The position numbers and the translations under genes are program-made. Below are positions 1 to 5,289 of a stretch of DNA of 5,350 bases, piece by piece (position 1 is the stretch's first letter; the number at the start of each line of letters is the position of its first letter). Below the pieces are notes generated by a model that worked only from the letters and a program-made list of their open reading frames with translations, had not been told where the DNA came from and searched no databases. This DNA is from Fimbriimonadaceae bacterium (GTDB taxonomy: Bacteria; Armatimonadota; Fimbriimonadia; Fimbriimonadales; Fimbriimonadaceae), in contig JACMJO010000456.1 of assembly GCA_014380605.1 (NCBI GenBank), positions 1-5,350 of the forward strand, in the 5' to 3' direction.

Positions 1-735
1 GGTGTGGCAGAAGGTGAAGCTCATTTCAACCATCGTGTGCGCCCCGCAACTGTGATCCAAGTGGAGATACATGTGATCTGGCGCTTCGTAGTCTGCAACC
101 CAAGCTCCCTCGCCATGAATCCGAACCGGGTCGGTTCCAAGCCACATTCTCGCCAAGTCGACTGAGTGGACGCCGCAGTCCACCATTGGCCCGCCCTCAA
201 CCATTCGCCCGCGCCAAGGCGGGCTTTCGATCCAGGCGCCGTCGTCTGGCCCAGGTCGATATCGTCCGTGAAGATTCCAAATGTAGACAAACCTGAGCGA
301 ACGGACCTTTCCAATCACACCCTGCCCAACCCAATCCCGAATCTGCGTCGACACTGAACTGAAGCGATAGCAAAAACCAATCGTGAAGATCTTCCCCGAC
401 TTGGCCATCGCGTCCGCCATTTCTCGAGCCTCATCCTCATCGTCGGAGATGGGCTTCTCACAAAGCACATGGACGCCTTGCGTTGCCGCATAGAGGACAT
501 TCTCGCGATGGGTAGGGGCGGGCGAGGCGATCACCACCGCGTCCAGTCCCACGCTATAGAATCCAGCTAAGTCCTTGAAAGTGGGCGGATTGCCAAACTT
601 TGCCGCGGTCGCGTTGAGGTTCGCTTCGCTTGGATCAAAAAGGGCCGCGAGCTCAAGGCTTGGGTTTGACGTAATTGCGGGGAGATGGCCAAAGTTCGCC
701 ACCTCCCCGCAACCTACGATTCCAATTCGGATCAC
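1..735 (-). CDS. Gfo/Idh/MocA family oxidoreductase, C-terminus cut off by window edge
   Basis: Probable NAD(P)-dependent cytoplasmic dehydrogenase acting on a sugar, polyol or related compound; the substrate cannot be told. The frame is open for 245 codons from a GTG at 735 to the first base, so the 3' part is missing (family members are usually about 330-400 residues). Visible in order: an N-terminal Rossmann dinucleotide motif GIVGCGEVA (residues 5-13); the acidic residue after the second strand in LFDPSEA (D34); the family signature GVHVLCEKP with E93-K94-P95; and the second-domain motif GGPMVDCGVHSVDLARMW (181-198), where D186, H190 and D193 correspond to conserved positions near the substrate. 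The GTG was chosen because a TAG in the same frame lies two codons upstream (742-744) and the dinucleotide motif begins within five residues. The gene follows the lipoprotein gene by 6 nt. A purine-rich GGAAGAGGG in the end of that gene is a weak, distant ribosome site. A long hairpin lies in codons 8-21. Confidence 0.93.
   Translation of the reverse strand, partial: MIRIGIVGCGEVANFGHLPAITSNPSLELAALFDPSEANLNATAAKFGNPPTFKDLAGFYSVGLDAVVIASPAPTHRENVLYAATQGVHVLCEKPISDDEDEAREMADAMAKSGKIFTIGFCYRFSSVSTQIRDWVGQGVIGKVRSLRFVYIWNLHGRYRPGPDDGAWIESPPWRGRMVEGGPMVDCGVHSVDLARMWLGTDPVRIHGEGAWVADYEAPDHMYLHLDHSCGAHTMVEMSFTFCHT
675..712 (-). repeat. Long inverted repeat (hairpin) inside the start of the second oxidoreductase gene
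   Basis: Arms at 675-689 and 698-712 are 15 nt each, with an 8-nt loop at 690-697. Fourteen of 15 positions pair on DNA. In the minus-strand transcript the odd position becomes a G-U wobble, so the mRNA can form an uninterrupted 15-bp, GC-rich stem. The stem starts about 23 nt after the GTG start codon and covers the bases coding for the dinucleotide-binding loop. No T-run follows on either strand, so it is not a typical intrinsic terminator. It may affect translation or mRNA stability of the gene, or be a by-product of codon choice in a conserved motif. Confidence 0.75.
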
Positions 736-741
736 GAGCGC

Positions 742-1134
742 CTAGTGGCCCTCTTCCTTATGGTCTCCGCTATGGCCTTCGCCAGGCATGGAATTGGGAA
801 GCGGCTGATAGTCTCCGACGATCTCGCTTGTCTTGGCCCCGCTTACGGCCCACCCAGACAGAGCCACAAAGCCCCCAACGCCGGCGGTTTGAAGGTACGC
901 CGCCTCGGTGGCGGATTCAGTTTCCATCGTCTGTTTTGTCGTCGGGACGAGGCCGCCAGTTCCTTCCTGGATGCCTCCCCAAGCATAGGGGTCGCCCTGA
1001 GTAGGGGACTTTACATTTGGCGCGCTTGCGGATCGCATGCTGTCCAAGCCATAGGTCCGACAGCCAACTGCCACCACTGCAAGCGCAACGAGAAAACTAA
1101 TTCGGTTGATATCCTTCCTTAGAATCATCTTCAA
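742..1134 (-). CDS. Small putative lipoprotein of unknown function with His-containing tail
   Basis: I do not recognise the family. The 130-residue product begins with a classic lipoprotein signal: basic residues (K2, R6, K7, R11), a hydrophobic stretch from I12 to V23, and a lipobox A-V-G-C with the acylated cysteine at C25. The mature part is about 105 residues. It is rich in Gly, Ser, Thr and Ala, with a small hydrophobic patch at 84-97 (Ala, Gly, Val, Phe, Leu, Trp), and ends in a charged tail containing H121, H125 and H130. It should be membrane-anchored outside the cytoplasm. The TTG at 1134 was chosen because GAGG (1142-1145), overlapping the TGA stop of the upstream gene, stands 7 nt before it. 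An ATG two codons later (1126-1128) is an alternative that only shortens the product to 128 residues. It lies between two oxidoreductase genes with gaps of 9 and 6 nt, so it is almost surely co-transcribed with both. Confidence 0.82.
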   Translation of the reverse strand: MKMILRKDINRISFLVALAVVAVGCRTYGLDSMRSASAPNVKSPTQGDPYAWGGIQEGTGGLVPTTKQTMETESATEAAYLQTAGVGGFVALSGWAVSGAKTSEIVGDYQPLPNSMPGEGHSGDHKEEGH

Positions 1135-1143
1135 GAATCTACC

Positions 1144-2217
1144 TCAGTAAGAGACGTCCACTTTCTCTTCGTTTCCCGTAACGCTACTCTTGTAGAGCGC
1201 GTCGAACACGGCGTTCAGGATGAGCCCGTTCTCACCCGGGACTGGCGATGGCTTATTGTTGAGAATCGCATCGACGAACGCCTTGACCTCATCTACATGG
1301 GCAGACTCTACGTTGGGAATGTTGGCCGGCTTCAGGTTGAAGAGCTGACGGTTCTGTTCGGTAAATATCTCGATCGGACTATCGCCCCAACCCTTTACTA
1401 GCGCACCGGCCTTGGTGCCAAAAAGCTGGGTTTGGAATGGATCACCGTCCAAGTTGGCCATGAAGGAGCTCTCAAGGACAACAACCGCCCCATTATCGAA
1501 CTTGATCAAGCCAACGGCAAAATCTTCGACGGTGAACTTGTCGCGATCGTATTCGCCCCAAGGATTCACCAAGTCGGGATTCTTGCCAAGGGTGTCCCAG
1601 GTCTTGCCGCTTGCGCTCACAGGCTTTGGGTAGCCCATCAAGAACAAGGTGAAGTCCAAAATATGAACGCCAATATCGATGAGTGGGCCACCGCCCTGCT
1701 TTTCCTTGTCGATGAACACGCCCCAGGCAGGCACGCCCCGACGCCGCAGAGCTTGGGCACGGGCATAGTAGATGTCCCCCATGTTCCCGCCCTCGATGTA
1801 CTGCTTCATGAACCTGGCCTGGCCAGTGAAACGTTGCTGCAAAGCCACCTGAAGGATCTTGCCGGTATCGCGAGCCGCCGCACACATCTTGCGCGCCTCA
1901 TCCGCGTTCATCGCCAATGGCTTCTCGCAAAGGACGTGGACCCCCGCCTTTAGGGCATCAATGGTTGGCTGGAGATGGTAAGCATTGGGCGTTGCCACCG
2001 AAACGGCGTCAAGCTTCTCCTCGGCGAGCATCGTACGGTAGTCGGTATAGGTCTTTGCAACCTCATACTTGTCCGCAGCGGTTTTCGCCGTTTCGGGATT
2101 CACGTCGCACACCGCGACCATTTCGCAAAGGTCGGGCATTGTCGCATACCCGCGCATGTGGCAACCTTGGGCGATTCCGCCGCTTCCGATGATTCCAATT
2201 CTAAGCTTTTCTGACAT
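1144..2217 (-). CDS. Gfo/Idh/MocA family oxidoreductase (full length)
   Basis: Probable NAD(P)-dependent dehydrogenase of 357 residues, a normal full length for the family, likely acting on a sugar, inositol-like or sugar-acid substrate in the cytoplasm. The N-terminal Rossmann fold shows GIIGSGGIAQGCH (8-20), with D38 in AVCDVN as the likely nucleotide-ribose contact. The catalytic-domain signature GVHVLCEKP (92-100) includes E98-K99-P100. The C-terminal alpha/beta domain carries GGGPLIDIGVHILDF (175-189), with D181, H185 and D188 at the conserved substrate or catalytic positions. The DNGAVVVLESSF region (241-252) is the usual sheet strand of this domain. The ATG at 2217 is preceded by GAGG (2226-2229) at 8 nt. 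The gene follows the TerC-family gene by 25 nt and precedes the lipoprotein gene by 9 nt, so it is the second gene of the four-gene operon. It shares the nine-residue EKP-region string with the oxidoreductase two genes downstream, but the rest differs clearly. They are paralogues, not a recent duplication. Confidence 0.96.
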   Translation of the reverse strand: MSEKLRIGIIGSGGIAQGCHMRGYATMPDLCEMVAVCDVNPETAKTAADKYEVAKTYTDYRTMLAEEKLDAVSVATPNAYHLQPTIDALKAGVHVLCEKPLAMNADEARKMCAAARDTGKILQVALQQRFTGQARFMKQYIEGGNMGDIYYARAQALRRRGVPAWGVFIDKEKQGGGPLIDIGVHILDFTLFLMGYPKPVSASGKTWDTLGKNPDLVNPWGEYDRDKFTVEDFAVGLIKFDNGAVVVLESSFMANLDGDPFQTQLFGTKAGALVKGWGDSPIEIFTEQNRQLFNLKPANIPNVESAHVDEVKAFVDAILNNKPSPVPGENGLILNAVFDALYKSSVTGNEEKVDVSY

Positions 2218-2242
2218 CCTGTGAGCCTCAATCCGAGAAGCG

Positions 2243-3034
2243 CTAGCTTACATCAGGAGGCTGTTTAGATTCATCCGAATCCATTGCTTCATCAAACCTT
2301 TCGTCAGTGTCTTCTGGAATGTGTGCCTCGTGGCGTCCTTTGCGAACCGCGTACACGGTTCCCAAGGAGGCGATCGCCAAGAGGACCCCCCAAAAGATGA
2401 GCGTGGGCATGTGGGGCACCTCGAACGCCAATTGATTAGGATGGTATTTCTCGAAAGTGCTACCAGTAAGGAACAGCAGTTTCACACCAACCCATCCAAC
2501 CAAGACATACGCAACATGGTCGAGGGCCGGATACTTCTCGAGCAGGCGAATGAACATCGAAGCGGCGAATCTCAGCAGAACGATCCCGATAATCGCGCCA
2601 AAATAGACGACCCAAATCTTATCCTGCTTATTGTCGATAAACGTGACGCCGGCAAGGATCGAATCTACCGCGAACGCAATGTCCGTCAGCTCCACCGCGA
2701 TAACCGTTTGCCAGAATCCCGCCCCAACGGGTTTCACCTTCTTTTCCTGAGAGTGCTTGTAGAAGTGCTTGAGGGGTACCCACAATAGGTAAAGCGCACC
2801 CACACCTTGAAGCCACCATTGCTTCAACACCACGGCCGCAAAGAGGATGGCAAGCAGCCGGAACACGAACGCGCCGACCAGGCCGTACATGAGCGCCTTG
2901 CGCTGCTGATCCTTCGGCAAGTGGCGAACCATGATCGCCAGCACCAAAGCGTTGTCCGCTGAAAGCAACGCCTCCAAAACGACTAGAGCGCCGACACCGG
3001 CAAGGTCAGATAGCTGAAAGGTCTGGCCGAACAT
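2243..3034 (-). CDS. TerC-family integral membrane protein, putative metal (Mn) exporter
   Basis: A polytopic inner-membrane protein of 263 residues. TerC relatives such as Bacillus YkoY/YceF and E. coli Alx are linked to manganese export, and other members to tellurium resistance. The diagnostic acidic membrane motifs are present: LLSADNAL (23-30) and ELTDIAFAVDSI (115-126), whose aspartates are thought to line the ion path. About seven hydrophobic segments can be placed at roughly 13-35, 49-69, 74-87, 107-129, 141-161, 172-191 and 210-230. The C-terminal ~30 residues are a soluble, strongly acidic tail rich in Asp and Glu. The ATG at 3034 was chosen because the family's first membrane segment follows soon after it. 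An in-frame TTG at 3076 would add 14 residues but lies in the divergent spacer, and neither start has a clear Shine-Dalgarno sequence. It appears to be the first gene of the minus-strand operon. The exact ion is not shown by the sequence. Confidence 0.92.
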   Translation of the reverse strand: MFGQTFQLSDLAGVGALVVLEALLSADNALVLAIMVRHLPKDQQRKALMYGLVGAFVFRLLAILFAAVVLKQWWLQGVGALYLLWVPLKHFYKHSQEKKVKPVGAGFWQTVIAVELTDIAFAVDSILAGVTFIDNKQDKIWVVYFGAIIGIVLLRFAASMFIRLLEKYPALDHVAYVLVGWVGVKLLFLTGSTFEKYHPNQLAFEVPHMPTLIFWGVLLAIASLGTVYAVRKGRHEAHIPEDTDERFDEAMDSDESKQPPDVS

Positions 3035-3047
3035 CTGGGAATCTATC

Positions 3048-3076
3048 AGTATGAACGAACGTGACCCAGCACTCAA
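3048..3076 (-). promoter_or_regulatory. Candidate sigma-70-type promoter for the TerC operon
   Basis: On the minus strand, TTGAGT (3071-3076) and CATACT (3048-3053) each match the -35 and -10 consensus at four of six positions and are separated by exactly 17 bp. Transcription would begin within about 10 nt of the ATG at 3034, giving a very short leader, which agrees with the absence of a ribosome-binding sequence there. Sequence match only; such matches occur by chance. Confidence 0.28.
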
Positions 3077-3105
3077 GGCCGTTGTCTGCCAAAATAGATC
3101 TAAAT

Positions 3106-3432
3106 ATGCCTACCTATGTTTACGAATGCTCGTCGTGCAACGACGTTTATGAGGTGGAACAGAGGATTACCGAAGACTCCCTGAAGGATTGTCGTTGTGG
3201 TTCGCTTGGGACCCTCAAAAGAGTCATCCAACCAGTCGGAATCTCTTTCAAAGGCTCAGGCTTCTACGTAAACGATAGCAAGAGCGTCAGTTCCCCAGCT
3301 TCGAAGACGGATTCGGTGGACTCATCAGATGACAAGACGAAGCCTGAAGACAAGCCTATTCCTCCGGCACCCACCAAAACGGAACTGCCGAAAAGTGTCG
3401 ATACGACTCCCTCAACAAAAAGCGACCCCTAG
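3106..3432 (+). CDS. FmdB-type zinc-ribbon protein
   Basis: A small cytoplasmic protein of 108 residues in the FmdB/CxxC_CxxC_SSSS family. The name comes from a proposed regulator of formamidase genes, and the true role in most bacteria is unknown. The product opens with the hallmark MPTYVYEC, which fixes the start at the ATG at 3106; an in-frame GTG at 3061 is rejected. The first zinc knuckle is C8-x2-C11. The second is C29-x-C31, one residue shorter than the more usual CxxC. The conserved block ISFKGSGFY (46-54) follows. From about residue 57 to the end the protein is a low-complexity tail rich in Ser, Thr, Pro, Lys and Asp, probably disordered. No Shine-Dalgarno sequence is visible within 15 nt, so the message may be leaderless or weakly translated. 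It is divergent from the TerC gene and convergent with the BMP gene. Its last codons and stop form part of the shared terminator hairpin. Confidence 0.93.
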   Translation: MPTYVYECSSCNDVYEVEQRITEDSLKDCRCGSLGTLKRVIQPVGISFKGSGFYVNDSKSVSSPASKTDSVDSSDDKTKPEDKPIPPAPTKTELPKSVDTTPSTKSDP

Positions 3433-3450
3433 CCGAAGGTAGGGGTCGTT
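3417..3450 (-). terminator. Rho-independent terminator, strong for the minus strand and possibly bidirectional
   Basis: A perfect 9-bp stem pairs 3423-3431 with 3440-3448 around an 8-nt loop. Read on the minus strand the loop contains CTTCGG, which can form a stable UUCG-type cap. The stem is followed on the minus strand by C and then five T residues (3421-3417), the classic ending for the BMP gene that stops at 3470. On the plus strand the stem is followed only by TTCTT, so termination of fmdB transcripts would be weaker. The stem includes the fmdB stop codon at 3430-3432. Confidence 0.85.
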
Positions 3451-3469
3451 CTTGCCCGCGACACGAGCG

Positions 3470-4564
3470 CTATTTCTTAGAGAGCTTCTCGATGTACTTT
3501 GTCAGTTCCTCGGGATTGGTCGGAACCTTGATCTCGCCCTTGATGATCTTGGCGCTGACTTCTTTGACCTTGTCCAAGGTCTCTTTGCCAATCTTATCCT
3601 TGGTGAATTTCATCTCGCTGAGACCAACGCCGCCCGCTTTGAGATCGTAGACCTTGTTGCCCGACGCAAATTTGCCAGCCGACAAATCGCTAACCGTCTG
3701 GTAGACCGCCTCATCGACGCGCTTGATCATGCTTGTGAGAACGAAGCCCTTCTCAACTTCATCTTGATCGCTATCCACGCCGATCGCAAACTTTCCTTGC
3801 TCTTTGGCGGCGGCGATGACACCAAGTCCGGCTCGGCCAGCGGCATGGTAGACGATGTCTGCCCCGGAAGAGAACAGGATGTTCGCCGAAACCTTGCCCT
3901 TGTCTTGACTGTCCCAGCTTCCGGTGTACTTAGCGGGAAGCACTTCTACTTCAGGATTGGCGGTCTTGACGCCAGCCTCATAACCGGCTTGGAACTTCTT
4001 GATGAGCGGAATCTCCATCCCACCAACGAATCCAAGCTTTTTGGTCTTGGTCGTCAGGGCGGCAAGGTACCCAGCCAAGAAACTGCCTTCCTGCTCCGTA
4101 AACAAAAGCGAACGCACATTGGGAGCCGCGACCGTAGCGTCTACGATCGCGAACTTAACGTTGGGATACTTTGGGGCGACAGCTTCAAGAGCTTTCTGCT
4201 GAGTGATGCCGATCGCAAAGACGATATCGCACCCTGCATCCGCCATTGCGGTTAGGTTAGGCTCGAAATCTTTCTCAGACTTGCTCTCGACGTGCTTCTC
4301 TTCGATGCCAAATTCCTTGATGCACCTCTGTACGCCTGCCCAGGCGCTATCGTTGAATGACTTATCGCCTAAGCCGCCGGAGTCGAACACGACTCCTACG
4401 AGCAGTTGCTTCCCAGTGGCATTCTTGGCTCCAGGCCTAGATGAAGTGAAGTCTCGCGATGCCGGATTGTCGATCGCTGAGTTTGAATTGCTCTGCCCGG
4501 CACACCCGACCACGGCCACCAATGCGACCATCGCCCCAAACCAAGTTGTCATTCGAATCTGCAC
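3470..4564 (-). CDS. BMP-family ABC transporter substrate-binding lipoprotein
   Basis: Extracytoplasmic lipid-anchored receptor of the basic membrane protein family (relatives: PnrA/TmpC, BmpA, the YufN/NupN type). Characterised members bind purine or other nucleosides for an ABC importer. The 364-residue product has a signal peptide with a hydrophobic run (about 8-20) and lipobox V-V-G-C with C21, then a Ser/Asn-rich linker to about residue 50. The binding domain follows: VGVVFDSGGLGDKSFNDSAW (56-75), with the family's ligand-site aspartate and DKSFN signature; a DIVFAIG strand (113-119); GSFLAGYLAAL (160-170), typical of the family; FVGGMEIPLI (179-188); and IGVDSDQDE (261-269), the hinge and ligand region. 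The start is set at the GTG at 4564, because GGGGAGG (4574-4580) stands 9 nt before it. The ATG at 4552 is 21 nt away, and the TTG at 4582 would place the ribosome site inside the gene. No permease or ATPase gene is adjacent in this window. Confidence 0.95.
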   Translation of the reverse strand: MQIRMTTWFGAMVALVAVVGCAGQSNSNSAIDNPASRDFTSSRPGAKNATGKQLLVGVVFDSGGLGDKSFNDSAWAGVQRCIKEFGIEEKHVESKSEKDFEPNLTAMADAGCDIVFAIGITQQKALEAVAPKYPNVKFAIVDATVAAPNVRSLLFTEQEGSFLAGYLAALTTKTKKLGFVGGMEIPLIKKFQAGYEAGVKTANPEVEVLPAKYTGSWDSQDKGKVSANILFSSGADIVYHAAGRAGLGVIAAAKEQGKFAIGVDSDQDEVEKGFVLTSMIKRVDEAVYQTVSDLSAGKFASGNKVYDLKAGGVGLSEMKFTKDKIGKETLDKVKEVSAKIIKGEIKVPTNPEELTKYIEKLSKK

Positions 4565-4573
4565 GTTTTGGAA

Positions 4574-4580
4574 CCTCCCC
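4574..4580 (-). promoter_or_regulatory. Ribosome-binding site that fixes the GTG start of the BMP gene
   Basis: On the minus strand this reads GGGGAGG, with 9 nt to the GTG at 4562-4564. The alternative ATG (4550-4552) is too distant to use it, so it decides the start. Confidence 0.75.
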
Positions 4581-4597
4581 AAGCGGGTAAACTAACC

Positions 4598-4604
4598 TAT
4601 TATG
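4598..4604. promoter_or_regulatory. Candidate -10 element(s) between the divergent genes
   Basis: Read on the minus strand, 4599-4604 is CATAAT (five of six to the -10 consensus), about 35 nt before the BMP start codon. Read on the plus strand, 4598-4603 is TATTAT, also five of six. I find no convincing -35 partner at 16-18 bp in either direction, so any promoter here may depend on an activator or another sigma factor. Confidence 0.3.
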
Positions 4605-4606
4605 GC

Positions 4607-4623
4607 GCAATCTAAAGGATTGC
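4607..4623. repeat. Perfect 6-bp dyad in the divergent spacer, possible operator
   Basis: GCAATC (4607-4612) and GATTGC (4618-4623) are perfect inverted copies separated by 5 nt. They lie immediately beside the -10-like sequence at 4598-4604, where a dimeric regulator could affect both divergent genes. As RNA on the plus strand it would be a small hairpin ahead of the ribosome site at 4628. Short dyads arise by chance, so support is modest. Confidence 0.35.
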
Positions 4624-4627
4624 ACCC

Positions 4628-4633
4628 GAGGAG
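4628..4633 (+). promoter_or_regulatory. Ribosome-binding site that supports a TTG start
   Basis: GAGGAG stands 8 nt before the TTG at 4642-4644, and no in-frame ATG or GTG lies nearby, so it decides the start of the 210-residue gene. It overlaps the 8-bp palindrome GGAGCTCC (4630-4637), which could let transcripts pair with each other at the ribosome site. Confidence 0.7.
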
Positions 4634-4641
4634 CTCCCCGT

Positions 4642-5274
4642 TTGATCACCTGCCATCTCACGAAGCTGGAAACTGCTTTAGACCAAATCAAAAAGACCCA
4701 TCCAAAGCTTAAGCCTGCCGATGCGGCGCTTATTGCGAGCGCCCTGTCTCTTACAGGACGCCACGCGATTGCCATCTATGACGGCGAACAATATCGCTGT
4801 CCAGAGGACTACGAGAAATTGAGCAAGGCGATGGTTGGCCAGCTTCACATGGTGCAGGAAGGCATTGACAATACCGCTCCGAAGAAGGTTCTTAAGACCG
4901 CTCCAGAAGAAGAACCAGTAGTGGTGACGGTAGGATTGATGCCAAACCTCGCTGCCGGCGAGCGCATCCTTGAGGGTCGAGACGAGTTAAAAGCAAAACT
5001 CAGCGACATCCTTACCGACGGCGTCGAGTTCGTCTACTCAGGCATCGATATCCTTTGGCAATGGTCTTTGGATCGGGTCAACTGGTCCACGGTTAGCGAC
5101 TCCGAGCTAAGTCGGCGAATCAAAATCAAAGCCAGCTTCACCGAAGGTGCGGTCGGGATCGAAATGGGCGCCGCGGGCGCTAAGAAGAAGGCTCCAGCCA
5201 GGGCAAAGGCCGCAGTTGCCGCAATCGAAGAAAAACCAGAAGCGTCTGAAGAAGACTCTGATAACGAAGACTAG
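4642..5274 (+). CDS. Conserved-looking protein of unknown function with basic then acidic tail
   Basis: I do not recognise this 210-residue protein. No signal peptide or membrane segment is present, so it is probably cytoplasmic. Residues 1-76 look mainly helical, with charged and hydrophobic residues alternating (KLETALDQIKK near the start) and cysteines at 5 and 53 counting from Met1. Residues 77-92 are a Lys/Pro/Glu linker. Residues 93-172 look like a second mixed alpha/beta domain, with VVVTVGLMP (93-101) and a Trp-containing stretch, ILWQWSLDRVNW (137-148). The end is a low-complexity Ala/Lys segment (173-195) resembling a histone-like linker, followed by an acidic tail of Glu, Asp and Ser (196-210). 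The TTG start is supported by GAGGAG at 8 nt. Codon use stays coding-like throughout, and the downstream start candidate lies 15 nt after the TAG. It is divergent from the BMP gene across a 77-nt spacer, which may mean shared regulation but does not assign a function. Confidence 0.85.
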   Translation: MITCHLTKLETALDQIKKTHPKLKPADAALIASALSLTGRHAIAIYDGEQYRCPEDYEKLSKAMVGQLHMVQEGIDNTAPKKVLKTAPEEEPVVVTVGLMPNLAAGERILEGRDELKAKLSDILTDGVEFVYSGIDILWQWSLDRVNWSTVSDSELSRRIKIKASFTEGAVGIEMGAAGAKKKAPARAKAAVAAIEEKPEASEEDSDNED

Positions 5275-5289
5275 ACCTCAGGGGTTTCG

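Noticed and set aside
207..224. 6-bp inverted repeat GCCCGC/GCGGGC with a 6-nt loop inside the second oxidoreductase gene
   Set aside because: Short, GC-rich, inside coding sequence and without a T-run; expected by chance.
21..500. Minus-strand open frames at 21-314 and 315-500
   Set aside because: They are out of frame with the continuous 245-codon oxidoreductase frame, which carries the Rossmann and EKP motifs.
675..1122. Overlapping plus-strand open frames (675-1004 and 685-1122) opposite the lipoprotein gene
   Set aside because: The minus-strand frame has a lipoprotein signal, a ribosome site overlapping the preceding stop, and tight operon spacing. The plus-strand products are Arg/Pro/Ser-rich or patternless, as expected for shadows.
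1432..1953. 173-codon open frame on the plus strand opposite the full-length oxidoreductase
   Set aside because: Antisense shadow of a confidently identified gene; no ribosome site or domain.
3061..3105. GTG at 3061 as an earlier start for the FmdB gene
   Set aside because: The family begins with MPTYVYEC at the ATG at 3106. The extra 15 residues match nothing and overlap the divergent promoter region.
3035..3105. Manganese riboswitch (yybP-ykoY type) ahead of the TerC gene
   Set aside because: Some TerC-family genes have one, but only 71 nt separate the two divergent start codons and I see no matching stem-junction pattern there.
3452..4255. 267-codon open frame on the plus strand opposite the BMP gene
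   Set aside because: It lies wholly antisense to a gene with clear family motifs, signal peptide and ribosome site. Its product shows no recognisable domain and it runs through the BMP terminator region. Long antisense frames are common opposite genes with biased codon use.
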